From: Chitinophagaceae bacterium DXS
Lineage (GTDB): Bacteria; Bacteroidota; Bacteroidia; Chitinophagales; Chitinophagaceae
NCBI GenBank assembly: GCA_030345135.1
Contig: CP128386.1
Coordinates: forward strand, 2,505,677-2,569,676
Length of the DNA stretch: 64,000 nucleotides
Direction of reading: 5' to 3'
Shown here: positions 34,988-44,666 of the stretch, one piece after another
Layout of the letters: each line of letters starts with the position of its first letter
Numbering within the stretch: position 1 is the stretch's first letter
Made by a program: the position numbers and the translations under genes
The notes under the pieces: generated by a model
The model's database searches: none
What the model was told of the DNA's origin: nothing
The model's input: the letters and a program-made list of their open reading frames with translations, nothing else

Positions 34988-37153
34988 ATGAGAAATCTAC
35001 TCGTATTTATCTTTTTACTTAGCTGCATTTCGCTTGTTGCACAACCTCCGAAAGGATACAAGTGGACCAAAGATGGAAACGGTTATTATGCCTTTGAAGA
35101 TAATAACATTGTGCAATATGCACTGCCTGCTTTTACAACACGTATTGTAGCAGGAAGTGCAAATCTTACCCCAAAAGATTCATCCAAACCATTAACCGTC
35201 CGCAACTTTTTCTTCTCACAGGACGGAAAAAAGGTACTCATTTACACCAACTCCAAAAAAGTATGGCGCTATGATACCCGGGGAGATTATTGGGTATTGA
35301 GCCTGGCCGATAATTCACTTGTTAAGTTGGGAAAATCGCTCCCTTCCTCTTCGTTGATGTTTGCCAAGTTTTCTCCTGATGGCAGCAAAGTGGCATATGT
35401 AAGCGGTCACAATATTTACATGGAAGATGCCAACGGTACCAACCAACAACAATTGACAAAAGATGGAACAGACAGAATGATCAACGGCACATTTGACTGG
35501 GTGTATGAAGAAGAGTTTGGCTGCAGAGATGGTTTCAGATGGAGCGATGATAGCAAGTCAATTGCTTACTGGCAGATTGATGCAACTCAGATCAGGAATT
35601 TTTTGATGATCAATAATACTGATTCAATTTATTCTTTCACCGTTCCGGTTGAATATCCTAAAGTAGGAGAAAGTCCTTCTGCGTGCAGGATTGGTGTGAT
35701 CAAAATTGCCACCGGAGCTACAACCTGGATGAATATTCCCGGTGATCAGCGTCAGCATTATATTCCCCGCATGGAATGGGCTGCTAATTCAGATGAGCTG
35801 GTTATACAACAGCTTAACCGTAAGCAACAAGAAAGTAAGATCATGTACTGCAACGCAACTACCGGTGAAGCAAAAACTATTTACCAGGAAACTGATAATG
35901 CATGGATAGATCCTAAAGAACGATGGAACGAAGGTGATCCGACAGGATGGGAATGGATGCCTGATGGGAAATCATTTTTGTGGGTAAGCGAGAAAGACGG
36001 CTGGCGTCATATCTATCTCATCAGTCGCGATGGCAGTAAAGAAACATTGATCACAAATGGTAGCTTCGATATCATTGACATCAAAGCAATCGATGCTAAA
36101 GCTGGTTATGTTTACTACTCTGCATCTCCTGAAAACGCTACACAAAAATATCTGTACCGCATAGGATTAAAAGCAAATGCAAAGCCTGAGCTATTATCGC
36201 CTGCTAATGAAAAAGGCACACACAATTATACAGTTTCTCCCAATGGCGCATTTGCAGAACATACTTTCTCCAACGCAAATACACCAACCGTTAGAAATTT
36301 TATCAGCCTTGCGAAACATGCAGTCATAAAAGAATCTGCACCAGCTAAACCAGCATCTCCTCAACCAACAGTTGAATTCTTTAAGGTCACTACTGTTGAT
36401 GGAGTTACTTTAGATGGCTGGATGGTAAAGCCACTCAACTTTGATTCTACAAAAAAATACCCTGTCGTTTTCAACGTTTATACGGAGCCTGCGGGCGCTA
36501 CGGTGAAAGATAGCTGGGGAAGCGGCAGAAATCGTCTTTATACCGGTAATATGGCTGAAGACGGCTATATCTATATGAGCCTTGACGGAAGAGGAACGCC
36601 TGCTCCTAAAGGCCGTGAATGGCGCAAATCTATTTATCGGAAAATCGGTGTTGTTAACATTCGTGACCAGGCAATGGCAACTAAAGAAATCATGAAATGG
36701 ACATTTGTTGATGCAAGCCGCATTGCTGTATGGGGCTGGAGCGGTGGCGGATCTACTACGCTGAACCTGTTATTCCAATATCCTGAAATCTATTCTACGG
36801 GAATTGCAATCGCAGCAGTAGGCAACCAGCTAACCTACGATAATATTTACCAGGAAAGATATATGGGCCTTCCACAGGAAAACCTGCAGGATTTTGTTGA
36901 AGGATCACCCATTACACACGCTAAAAATTTAAAGGGCAACCTGCTTTATATCCATGGCACCGGCGATGATAATGTGCACTATCAAAATGCGGAAATGCTG
37001 ATCAATGAGCTGATAAAATACAATCGCCAGTTCCAGTTGATGAGCTATCCCAACAGAACACATGCCATAAGTGAAGGTGAGGGAACAAGCAAGCATCTTG
37101 CCACACTTTTCACAGCATATCTGAAAGAACATTGCCCTCCGGGCGGTAGATAG
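34988..37153 (+). CDS. S9 family dipeptidyl peptidase IV-type exopeptidase
   Basis: 721 aa. Signal peptide (MRNLLVFIFLLSCISLVAQ), N-terminal beta-propeller (DPPIV_N, about 100-430) with the substrate-binding double Glu in DWVYEEEFGCRDGFRWS, and a C-terminal alpha/beta hydrolase domain. Triad: S585 in WGWSGGGST, D660 in HGTGDDNVHYQN and H692 in NRTHAISEG. It would cut Xaa-Pro or similar dipeptides from peptide N-termini in the periplasm. The nucleophile elbow reads G-W-S-G-G-G where DPP4 has G-W-S-Y-G-G. Stands alone. Confidence 0.93.
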   Translation: MRNLLVFIFLLSCISLVAQPPKGYKWTKDGNGYYAFEDNNIVQYALPAFTTRIVAGSANLTPKDSSKPLTVRNFFFSQDGKKVLIYTNSKKVWRYDTRGDYWVLSLADNSLVKLGKSLPSSSLMFAKFSPDGSKVAYVSGHNIYMEDANGTNQQQLTKDGTDRMINGTFDWVYEEEFGCRDGFRWSDDSKSIAYWQIDATQIRNFLMINNTDSIYSFTVPVEYPKVGESPSACRIGVIKIATGATTWMNIPGDQRQHYIPRMEWAANSDELVIQQLNRKQQESKIMYCNATTGEAKTIYQETDNAWIDPKERWNEGDPTGWEWMPDGKSFLWVSEKDGWRHIYLISRDGSKETLITNGSFDIIDIKAIDAKAGYVYYSASPENATQKYLYRIGLKANAKPELLSPANEKGTHNYTVSPNGAFAEHTFSNANTPTVRNFISLAKHAVIKESAPAKPASPQPTVEFFKVTTVDGVTLDGWMVKPLNFDSTKKYPVVFNVYTEPAGATVKDSWGSGRNRLYTGNMAEDGYIYMSLDGRGTPAPKGREWRKSIYRKIGVVNIRDQAMATKEIMKWTFVDASRIAVWGWSGGGSTTLNLLFQYPEIYSTGIAIAAVGNQLTYDNIYQERYMGLPQENLQDFVEGSPITHAKNLKGNLLYIHGTGDDNVHYQNAEMLINELIKYNRQFQLMSYPNRTHAISEGEGTSKHLATLFTAYLKEHCPPGGR

Positions 37154-37415
37154 GCCACGAAGACGCCAAGGCGGAAAAAAGATAAACTACAGGAAGACGA
37201 AAAACTTTTTTTAATTGAAAATTGAAAGTTGACAATTGAAAATGAGGTTGAACGTCTTCCTGTTTTTATTAAGATATTTGCAAAAGATATTTTCTGGTCA
37301 TTTATTAGGGCCGGATTTTTGTGACGAAAAATAGGTAAGATACATGGATCGTGTTGCTATTTTTCGCTGCAATCATTTTCAATTTTCAACTTTCAATTTT
37401 CAATTCAATTAAACT

Positions 37416-38132
37416 ATGGACTCAATTAAAGGTAAAGTTGCGTTGGTTACCGGCGCAGGCAAAGGAATCGGAAGAAGTGTTGCTATTGCATTAGCTAAAG
37501 AAGGTGTGAATGTTGGATTATTGGCAAGAACAGCGTCAGATCTTGAGCAGCTGAAAGAAGAACTTAAAGACACGGGTATAAAAATTTCCATCGCTATGGC
37601 AGACGTTGGCGACAGAACTGCTGTTGAAAATGCAGTAAACAAGATTCAGCAGGAACTCGGATCAATTGACATACTAATAAACAACGCCGGTGTCGGCAAA
37701 TTTGGAAAGTTTCTTGAACTGGCTCCGGAAGATTGGGAAAATATTATGCGCATAAATGTATTGGGCGTTTATTACGTTACCAGAGCAGTGCTACCAGGAA
37801 TGATCGAAAAGCAGGCGGGTGATATCATCAACATTTCTTCATCAGCGGGTCAACGCGGAGCTGCTTCTACAAGCGCATACAGTGCTTCTAAATTCGCGTT
37901 GATGGGATTGACTGAATCTTTGATGCAGGAAGTAAGAAAACAGAATATCCGCGTAAGCGCATTGACGCCCAGCACCGTTGCTACCGAACTGTCCAAGACA
38001 TTAAATCTTACCGATGGCAATCCGGACCGCGTTATGCAGCCGGAAGACATTGCAGAAATCATTATTGCTCAATTAAAACTCAACCGCAGAATCTTTATTA
38101 AAGAGGCGGGAATGTGGTCTACAAACCCGTAG
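37416..38132 (+). CDS. SDR-family oxidoreductase (3-oxoacyl-ACP reductase-like)
   Basis: 238 aa classical short-chain dehydrogenase. Cofactor motif [21 protein letters not shown], the catalytic Ser in [10 protein letters not shown], and YSASK with Tyr and Lys. LLARTASDL suggests NADP(H) preference (Arg after the second strand). Close to FabG-like and sepiapterin-reductase-like members; the substrate cannot be told, and a full FabG would be expected near other fab genes, which are absent here. Flanked on both sides by CAATTTTCAATTTTCAA words. Confidence 0.88.
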   Translation: MDSIKGKVALVTGAGKGIGRSVAIALAKEGVNVGLLARTASDLEQLKEELKDTGIKISIAMADVGDRTAVENAVNKIQQELGSIDILINNAGVGKFGKFLELAPEDWENIMRINVLGVYYVTRAVLPGMIEKQAGDIINISSSAGQRGAASTSAYSASKFALMGLTESLMQEVRKQNIRVSALTPSTVATELSKTLNLTDGNPDRVMQPEDIAEIIIAQLKLNRRIFIKEAGMWSTNP

Positions 38133-38424
38133 TTTTAATTGATAATGGCGAATTGAAAATTGAAAATGATGGCGCGACTCAACTCATTTGCACATCCGCA
38201 CATTTACGCATTTGCACTTTCACCCATCATTTTCAATTGTCAACTTTCAATTTTCAATTACTATGCCCTTACGCCTGATACCTGCCACCTCATACCTATC
38301 TAATATTTTCACAAAGAAACCTTCCCCGCATACTTTTTCCGGGTCTTTATCGTTTACCTTTACACGACAAAGTTTCCCAACTTTTGAGCCGGTAAAACCG
38401 GTCTAACCGATACAACTTACGTAT
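38133..38424. repeat. Word-repeat gap before the DUF4407 gene
   Basis: GCGAATTGAAAATTGAAAATG (38149-38168), CATTTGCACATCCGCACATT (38187-38206), TTTTCAATTGTCAACTTTCA (38230-38250) and GATACCTGCCACCTCATACC words. No gene supported. Confidence 0.7.
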
Positions 38425-39624
38425 ATGGAACAACCGCTACATTCATTATCGCAAAGGGAAACATACAAAATTTCACCGTTTACACGCTTTTTATGGTGGC
38501 TTGCGACCGCAGAGCCGGAATTACTGAAGGAATGCGTAATTGACAGAAACCGGTATGCCATCACCGGCATGACTGTCCTGGGAACCTGGCTGTTTGCTAC
38601 GCTGGCATGGACGTTTTTCTTTATTACCGTTACACACGAGTATATATTGGCTATTCTCCTCGGTCTTTTTATGGGAGGCATTATTCTTTGCATTGATCGT
38701 GCGCTTATAAAGGGCATCACATCAGCTAACAAGAAAAAGATAGCACCATTGTTATTCAGGGGTTTATTGGCCTGCACAATTGGCTTTTTCATGGCTCAGC
38801 CAGCCTTGTTGTTTCTTTTCAATAAAGAAGTACATCTGCAGATATCCCTCGACAATGAACAAAAGAAAAGATTAAAGGCCAAACAACTGGATTCTCTCTA
38901 CAACAGCCAAACAACTTTTATACTGCAGCAAAAAGCTGCCCTTCAACAACAATTAACGAGCTCCTATAATGAAGTGAGCCAGGCGCGCGAAAGCTTTATT
39001 GCTGAAACTGATGGAACCGGTGGTAGCGGTAAAGTAGGATTAAAAGATATTGCACGCGCAAAACAGAACGAATATGAAAAGCTAGACGGGCAATACAAAC
39101 AGCTACAAGCTGAGAGCCAGCCTAAGCTAAATGCATTAGATAGCAGCCTTTCTGCCATACAAGCCGAAAAAAATTTTCAACAAAAGGCTTTTGATCAACT
39201 ATTGAATGACGGCTTTTTAACCCGCATAGAAGCCTTGCAACATCTTGTTCAAAACAATGATGCAGTTAAGATCAGGTATTATTTGCTCGTTGCATTGCTG
39301 ATGCTGATTGAACTGATGCCGGTAATTGCAAAATATCTTCTCCCGGCCGGCTCTTATGATGAAAAAGTGCGGCTAAGAGAAGACATGGAAAAACTCATTG
39401 CTACAAAAAATACTGAAAAAGAACAGGCGCTGAAAGAGCTGTATAATCAAATGGCATTCGATCAGGATAAAGCCTTTTTACAGGAATTCTTTGAAAAGGC
39501 TGAAGAACAGCGCAAAGAAAACCTGATGAACGAGTTACATGAATGGCAACAGCAAAATCATTCCAGCTTTGACAGTGTTTGGAAGAAACTGAAAAGAGAT
39601 ATATTAACCAAGCAGGAGAATTAG
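38425..39624 (+). CDS. DUF4407 domain-containing membrane protein
   Basis: 399 aa. Transmembrane segments near 48-70 (GMTVLGTWLFATLAWTFFFI), 72-92, 108-130 and about 285-310 (VKIRYYLLVALLMLIELMPV). Between the third and fourth lies a long coiled coil (about 135-270, rich in Gln, Lys and Ala), and another helical, charged tail follows. KISPFTRFLWWLATAEPELL at the N-terminus is the DUF4407 signature. Function unknown. The only close neighbour is the convergent acidic protein gene. Confidence 0.85.
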   Translation: MEQPLHSLSQRETYKISPFTRFLWWLATAEPELLKECVIDRNRYAITGMTVLGTWLFATLAWTFFFITVTHEYILAILLGLFMGGIILCIDRALIKGITSANKKKIAPLLFRGLLACTIGFFMAQPALLFLFNKEVHLQISLDNEQKKRLKAKQLDSLYNSQTTFILQQKAALQQQLTSSYNEVSQARESFIAETDGTGGSGKVGLKDIARAKQNEYEKLDGQYKQLQAESQPKLNALDSSLSAIQAEKNFQQKAFDQLLNDGFLTRIEALQHLVQNNDAVKIRYYLLVALLMLIELMPVIAKYLLPAGSYDEKVRLREDMEKLIATKNTEKEQALKELYNQMAFDQDKAFLQEFFEKAEEQRKENLMNELHEWQQQNHSSFDSVWKKLKRDILTKQEN

Positions 39625-39796
39625 GACGTTTTACGTGGTACGTTGTACGTTATAACGTTGCCGGTGGTTGCTTTCTACTCATCAAGGTCTTATTTGCTGT
39701 CAAAAAACTACTAGCTACAGTTTCCCATATTCTTCCGACATTTTTGACTTTTATTTTTGACCTTAAACAAAAAACGTATAACGTATCACGTACAAC

Positions 39797-40285
39797 TTAC
39801 TTATTATCGCCTAAGCTATAATCATTATTTTCTTCATCTTCTTCGCCAATGTCTTCATTGTCATCATCATCTTCAGCACCCGGTACATCCAGCTCACGGC
39901 CTGATCCATCTATCGCCTCGTTCAATTGATCACCTTCGTCATCAACATTATCAACGCGTGCGTTTCTGACGTCCTGATCCTCATCGGAGGACATGCTTTC
40001 AGATGTTTGGCGCAAAAGTTCTTTTTCTTCAGCCGTAACGTTTGAATCGTCGTCTTCAACCTCATCATCTTCATTCACATCACTTAGCAGTTCTTCAGCT
40101 TCTTCATCGGCAGAAGATGGCGTTGTATCCTTCATTTCATTAAAAGGCATTGGGCGCACATGTTCCTGACCTGGAATATCCTTTACTTCCGGAAGATCCA
40201 GGGTCGTTTCATCCTGCTGCATTTTTTTATTGTCAGACGGAGAATCCTGTAAATCGTTTTTGGGAGTTGTTTCTTTCTTTGCCAT
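39797..40285 (-). CDS. Highly acidic hypothetical protein
   Basis: 162 aa, not recognised as a known family. About a third of the residues are Asp or Glu, with runs such as EDDEVEDDDSN and GAEDDDDNEDIGEEDEENN. No signal peptide, transmembrane segment or cysteine; predicted to be disordered. Start MAKKETTPKNDLQDSPSDNK. The coding strand shows steady third-position variation and a clear start, so it is probably real. Convergent with the DUF4407 gene. Confidence 0.65.
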   Translation of the reverse strand: MAKKETTPKNDLQDSPSDNKKMQQDETTLDLPEVKDIPGQEHVRPMPFNEMKDTTPSSADEEAEELLSDVNEDDEVEDDDSNVTAEEKELLRQTSESMSSDEDQDVRNARVDNVDDEGDQLNEAIDGSGRELDVPGAEDDDDNEDIGEEDEENNDYSLGDNK

Positions 40286-40718
40286 AAATAATATGTTTAT
40301 CGTTTAACTGTAAGATAAGTTTCAAAAAAAATGCCACGTGGGAAGACAGTAAGATCGTAAGACCGTAAGATCGTAAGATTGTAAGACATGTACGACCGTA
40401 AGACATGTAAGAGATCCCAGCGGAGACAGAGGAAAAGATTGAAAATGATGAAGACTGTAAAAAATAAACCTTTTTGACCTAACGTACTTCGTACTTCGTA
40501 CTTCGTAATTCGTACTTAAAAAAACACCCGGCAATTCCAGCCTGATCATTAGTGGCTTAACGCCTCATGGGCATAAATAATCTACACCTTACTGAATTAT
40601 TTACCCACAATTTTAAAAATAAATAGCTGATAATTAATAAAATAACACTTGGCAAATTATTTGGTTAATATACCACAAACAAAAGCATTTAACCAATTGT
40701 AAACAAAAAAATAGAATT
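40286..40718. repeat. Word-repeat gap with a decayed palindrome
   Basis: GTAAGATCGTAAGACCGTAAG words (40349-40410), then AACGTACTTCGTACTTCGTA words (40482-40516). GGCTTAACGCCTCATGGGCAT at 40554-40574 resembles the GCTTAATGCCCTACGGGCA palindrome of the arrays. The AT-rich remainder up to 40718 holds nothing recognised. Confidence 0.65.
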
Positions 40719-41333
40719 ATGAAAAAGTTGAGTTCTCTTATAGTAATTGCAGGTGTTTGCTTACTACAGGCTTGTGGCGGCGGAACGGGAAATCGCGATA
40801 GTGTGGACAGCGCAAAAACCATGAATGCGAACAAGGATACTACACCAAGGGCATCTGACAATGACACCCACGATTCAAGTAAAGTTGCTACCACTCCTGT
40901 TGACAAGGAAACAGCAGACTTTGCCGTGGCTGCTGCAAATGGAGGAATGATGGAAGTTGAACTGGGTAAACTCGCTCAACAAAACGGAGCAAGCCAACGC
41001 GTTAAAGACTTCGGTAAAATGATGGTTGATGATCATACCAAAGTAAATGACCAGCTAAAATCACTTGCCTCTGCTAAGAACATTACCCTGCCGGCAAACC
41101 TGGGCGATAATGCACAGAAGCATGTAAATGACATGAGTAAAAAAACAGGAAAGGACTTTGATAAAGCATATATGAGCATGATGGTTGACGATCATAAGAA
41201 AGACATCAAAGACTTTGAAAAGGCAGGAAAAGATCTGAAAGATAGCGACGTTAAAAATCTGGCACTCCAATCCTTACCAACCTTACAAAAACATTTGGAT
41301 TCTGCTCAGGCGATTTATAAAATGGTAAAATAG
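40719..41333 (+). CDS. DUF4142 domain-containing lipoprotein
   Basis: 204 aa. Lipoprotein signal (KKLSSLIVIAGVCLLQACGG, lipobox LLQAC), a Ser/Thr/Asp-rich linker, then the DUF4142 domain (about 70-200): FAVAAANGGMMEVELGKLAQ, RVKDFGKMMVDDHTKVNDQL, DKAYMSMMVDDHKKDIKDFE and SLPTLQKHLDSAQAIY. This is a ferritin-like four-helix bundle family with repeated D-D-H; function unsettled, often stress-linked. Followed by a tract of GTAAGAC words and a terminator. Confidence 0.9.
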   Translation: MKKLSSLIVIAGVCLLQACGGGTGNRDSVDSAKTMNANKDTTPRASDNDTHDSSKVATTPVDKETADFAVAAANGGMMEVELGKLAQQNGASQRVKDFGKMMVDDHTKVNDQLKSLASAKNITLPANLGDNAQKHVNDMSKKTGKDFDKAYMSMMVDDHKKDIKDFEKAGKDLKDSDVKNLALQSLPTLQKHLDSAQAIYKMVK

Positions 41334-41411
41334 TAAGAGAGTAAGGCCGGAAGACAGGAAAGACAGTAAGACATGTAAGACAGTAAGACAGTAAGACAGT
41401 AAGACAGTAAG
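41331..41411. repeat. GTAAGACA tandem word tract
   Basis: Nearly pure copies of a 7-9-base word (AAGACAGTAAGACAGTAAGA), starting in the stop codon of the DUF4142 gene. Confidence 0.85.
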
Positions 41412-41441
41412 AGTAGAAGAACATAAAAAAGCAAAAAGAAG

Positions 41442-41489
41442 AAAAAGGTGTAAAGCTTCATGTTAATGATGAGCTTTGCACCTTTTTTT
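41442..41489 (+). terminator. Terminator of the DUF4142 gene
   Basis: AAAAAGGTG (41442-41450) / CACCTTTTT (41479-41487) with inner AAAGCT / AGCTTT, followed by further T residues. May act in both directions. Confidence 0.75.
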
Positions 41490-41510
41490 GGGTACGATTA
41501 CACTCCGAAA

Positions 41511-41539
41511 AAGCAAAAAGACCGCACTTGTGCACGGTC
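41511..41539 (-). terminator. Terminator of gcvP
   Basis: Minus strand: GACCG (41535-41539), 10 bases containing GCACAAGTGC, CGGTC (41520-41524), then TTTTTGCTTTTT. About 55 bases beyond the gcvP stop. Confidence 0.7.
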
Positions 41540-41559
41540 ATTTTTACTTTTTACTTTTT

Positions 41560-41580
41560 CTGCCCGACTGGTCAGGCGGG
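41560..41580. repeat. Small GC-rich palindromic insert
   Basis: CTGCCCGACTGGTCAGGCGG(G) sits in an otherwise AT-rich ACTTTTT/AAATTTTGAC word tract. Similar in type to the inserts at 48419 and 59011. Confidence 0.55.
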
Positions 41581-41595
41581 AAATTTTGACTTTAT

Positions 41596-44466
41596 CTACG
41601 CTTCTTCTGTTGCATAAGAACTAACCGGTTCGCAGGTACAGATAAGATTTCTGTCACCAAACGTGTTGTTGATTCTTGCTACAGAAGGCCAGAATTTGTT
41701 TTGTTTTACATACTCAAGCGGGAATGCAGCCTGCTCACGTGTATAAGGCATGTTCCAATCGCTGCTGATTACTGCAAATTGGGTGTGCGGAGCGTTTTTC
41801 AGCGGATTGTTTGCTTTGTCTGCTTCGCCGCTTTCAATTGCTGCGATCTCACTTCTGATGCTTAATAACGCATCGCAGAAACGGTCAAGCTCACCTTTAT
41901 CTTCACTTTCTGTTGGTTCAATCATGATTGTACCAGGTACAGGGAAGCTCATTGTAGGTGCGTGAAATCCATAGTCCATCAAACGTTTTGCAATGTCTTC
42001 CGCTTCGATGCCTGCAGTTGATTTGAATGGTCTCAGGTCAACAATAAATTCATGCGCACATGTTCCTTCGTGTCCTGTATACAGAATATCAAAATCTTTT
42101 TCCAACAATGCCTTCATATAGTTTGCATTCAGGATGGCATGAGCAGTTGCTTTTTGCAACCCTTCCCAACCAAGCATTCTGATGTATGCATAACTGATCA
42201 GCAATATTGATGCGGAACCATAAGCTGCAGCACTAACCGCGCCATTATGATCATCACCTGTTTCGTCTGAGATATGTTTTGGAAGATATGGAGCAAGATG
42301 TGCCTTCACACAGATAGGGCCCATTCCAGGACCACCGCCACCGTGCGGAATTGCAAATGTTTTGTGCAGGTTCAGGTGACAAACATCCGCGCCGATCAAG
42401 CCCGGAGAAGTAAATCCTACCTGCGCATTCATGTTTGCACCATCCATGTAAACCTGTCCGCCGTGTTGGTGAACAATGTCACAGATCTCTTTCACGCTTT
42501 CTTCAAATATCCCATAGGTACTTGGATAGGTGATCATGGTACCTGCCAGATTTGCACTGTATTGTTCAGCTTTAGCTTTGAAGTCGGCAACATCAATATA
42601 ACCGTTTTCCAAAGCTTTTACTACCACTACTTTCATTCCTCCCATAACAGCACTTGCGGGGTTTGTTCCGTGTGCAGAGATCGGGATAAGAATAACATTG
42701 CGATCGTGATTTCCGTTGGCAATATGATAATTGCGGATTGTAAGTAACCCGGCATATTCGCCTTGCGCGCCACTGTTGGGTTGCAGACTGCAGGCGTCGA
42801 AACCGGTGATCTCGCTTAAATATTCTGATAACTCTTTAATGATCTGAGCATATCCTCCCACCTGGCCTTTAGGCGCAAACGGATGCAGCTTGCTCCAGTG
42901 TGCCCAGCTTAAAGGAATCATTTCAGTAGCAGCGTTCAATTTCATGGTACAGCTACCCAAAGAGATCATTGAAGTATTTAACGAAAGATCTTTATTCTCC
43001 AGTAGTTTGATATAACGCATCATCTGGCTCTCGCTGTTATGCGTGTTAAATACCGGATGCGTTAAATATTCTGAAGTACGTACCGCGAAGGTTGGAATAT
43101 TTGCTAACTGACCATCTTCGTCAAAGTTGATCCCTGCAACATTATGTCCTTTTGCTTCCGCAAAAACTATTGCGATGTCAAGCAAATCTTCCGGCGTTGT
43201 TGTTTCATCAATAGAAATACCTATAGAACCATTGGTATACCTGAAATTGATCTTTTTTGCTTCTGAAAGTTCTTTTATTTTCTCAACGTCAGCACCTGAA
43301 ACGGTAATTGTGTCAAAGAAGGTTTCATTTGCTACAGTATAACCCTGTTCTTTTAAAGAAGAAGCCAACGCCTGGCTTAACACAGCTACACGGGAAGCAA
43401 TATCCTTCAATCCGTCCGGACCATGATATACAGCATACATGGCAGCCATATTGGCCAGTAATGCCTGGGCAGTACAAATATTTGAAGTCGCTTTTTCGCG
43501 TTTAATATGTTGCTCCCTTGTTTGCAGTGCCATGCGTAATGCGCGGTTGCCCTGAGCATCGACACTAACACCAATGATACGTCCGGGAATGGTACGTTTG
43601 AAGTCATCTTTTGTAGAGAGGAACGCAGCGTGGGGTCCGCCATATCCCAAAGGCACACCAAAACGTTGTGCAGAACCAAACGCCACATCTGCTCCCAGTT
43701 CACCCGGAGAAGTTAACAGTGCCAGCGCCAGCAAATCTGTAGCCATAGCTACAAAACCACTGTTGTTGTGAACGGTTTCAATAAACGAACGGAAATCTTC
43801 AATAGAACCCGTGCTATCAGGATACTGAATCAATGCACCGAAATATGAATCGTCAATGGCAGCCTCAGCGTAGTTACCAAATACAACTTCTATTCCCACC
43901 GGATTTGCCCTTGTAAGCAAAACGTCTTTTGTTTGGGGGAATACATTGTTATCTACAAAGAATTTTGTCTTGTGATTTTTGTTCGAGTGGTGGAAGAACA
44001 TGTTCATAGCCTCTGCTGCTGCAGTCGCTTCATCTAACAAAGAAGCGTTGGCAATTGGCAGGCCGGTTAAGTCGCTTACCATTGTTTGAAAGTTCAGGAG
44101 ACTTTCCAGTCTTCCCTGGGATATTTCGGCCTGGTACGGAGTGTACTGTGTGTACCATCCCGGATTTTCAAAAATGTTACGCAGGATTACGCTCGGAGTA
44201 AGGGTATCATAGTAACCCTGCCCGATATAATTTCTGAACAATTTGTTTTTCAGTGAAATATCCTTCAGCTCTTTCAATAGTTCAGCCTCATTCACCGCAT
44301 CCGGAACATTCAATGGCTTTGTAGCCCTTATATTTGCCGGAATTGTCTTGTCTATCAATTCATTAATGCTGTTAACACCAATGACCTTCAGCATAGCCTC
44401 TTCAGCTCCAATAGTGCCTATATGACGGGCTATAAATTCATTTGATTGTTTCTGGAATAAGTTCAT
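41596..44466 (-). CDS. gcvP: Glycine dehydrogenase (decarboxylating), P-protein
   Basis: PLP enzyme of the glycine cleavage system that decarboxylates glycine and passes the aminomethyl group to the H-protein. 956 aa, the fused single-chain form. N-terminal half: [50 protein letters not shown]-terminal half: [31 protein letters not shown], and the PLP lysine in [38 protein letters not shown] closes it. gcvT and gcvH are not in the window. Confidence 0.98.
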   Translation of the reverse strand: MNLFQKQSNEFIARHIGTIGAEEAMLKVIGVNSINELIDKTIPANIRATKPLNVPDAVNEAELLKELKDISLKNKLFRNYIGQGYYDTLTPSVILRNIFENPGWYTQYTPYQAEISQGRLESLLNFQTMVSDLTGLPIANASLLDEATAAAEAMNMFFHHSNKNHKTKFFVDNNVFPQTKDVLLTRANPVGIEVVFGNYAEAAIDDSYFGALIQYPDSTGSIEDFRSFIETVHNNSGFVAMATDLLALALLTSPGELGADVAFGSAQRFGVPLGYGGPHAAFLSTKDDFKRTIPGRIIGVSVDAQGNRALRMALQTREQHIKREKATSNICTAQALLANMAAMYAVYHGPDGLKDIASRVAVLSQALASSLKEQGYTVANETFFDTITVSGADVEKIKELSEAKKINFRYTNGSIGISIDETTTPEDLLDIAIVFAEAKGHNVAGINFDEDGQLANIPTFAVRTSEYLTHPVFNTHNSESQMMRYIKLLENKDLSLNTSMISLGSCTMKLNAATEMIPLSWAHWSKLHPFAPKGQVGGYAQIIKELSEYLSEITGFDACSLQPNSGAQGEYAGLLTIRNYHIANGNHDRNVILIPISAHGTNPASAVMGGMKVVVVKALENGYIDVADFKAKAEQYSANLAGTMITYPSTYGIFEESVKEICDIVHQHGGQVYMDGANMNAQVGFTSPGLIGADVCHLNLHKTFAIPHGGGGPGMGPICVKAHLAPYLPKHISDETGDDHNGAVSAAAYGSASILLISYAYIRMLGWEGLQKATAHAILNANYMKALLEKDFDILYTGHEGTCAHEFIVDLRPFKSTAGIEAEDIAKRLMDYGFHAPTMSFPVPGTIMIEPTESEDKGELDRFCDALLSIRSEIAAIESGEADKANNPLKNAPHTQFAVISSDWNMPYTREQAAFPLEYVKQNKFWPSVARINNTFGDRNLICTCEPVSSYATEEA

Positions 44467-44498
44467 ATACGAAAGTTGACCACTTTAAAAAAGATGTG

Positions 44499-44506
44499 CA
44501 AAGGTA
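44499..44506 (-). promoter_or_regulatory. Candidate -7 box of gcvP
   Basis: TACCTTTG on the minus strand, 32 bases before the gcvP ATG. Exact TAnnTTTG; no TTG at the right distance. No glycine riboswitch fold is apparent in the short leader. Confidence 0.4.
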
Positions 44507-44666
44507 CGTGGTTGCAACGGTATAATAAAGCTAAAGTCCTGCCACGAACATAACAACCTGCATATTTTGTTAATATGTAAAAACAGGGCGGAAACTTAAG
44601 AAAAGCCGCTCATACTGACATTTAGGGGTGCAAGAGTGGTTGAATGAGATAAAAAAATGTAAAAAA

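Noticed and set aside
44467-44666. Glycine riboswitch upstream of gcvP
   Set aside because: The leader before the ATG is only about 25 bases beyond the -7 box, too short for a glycine aptamer.
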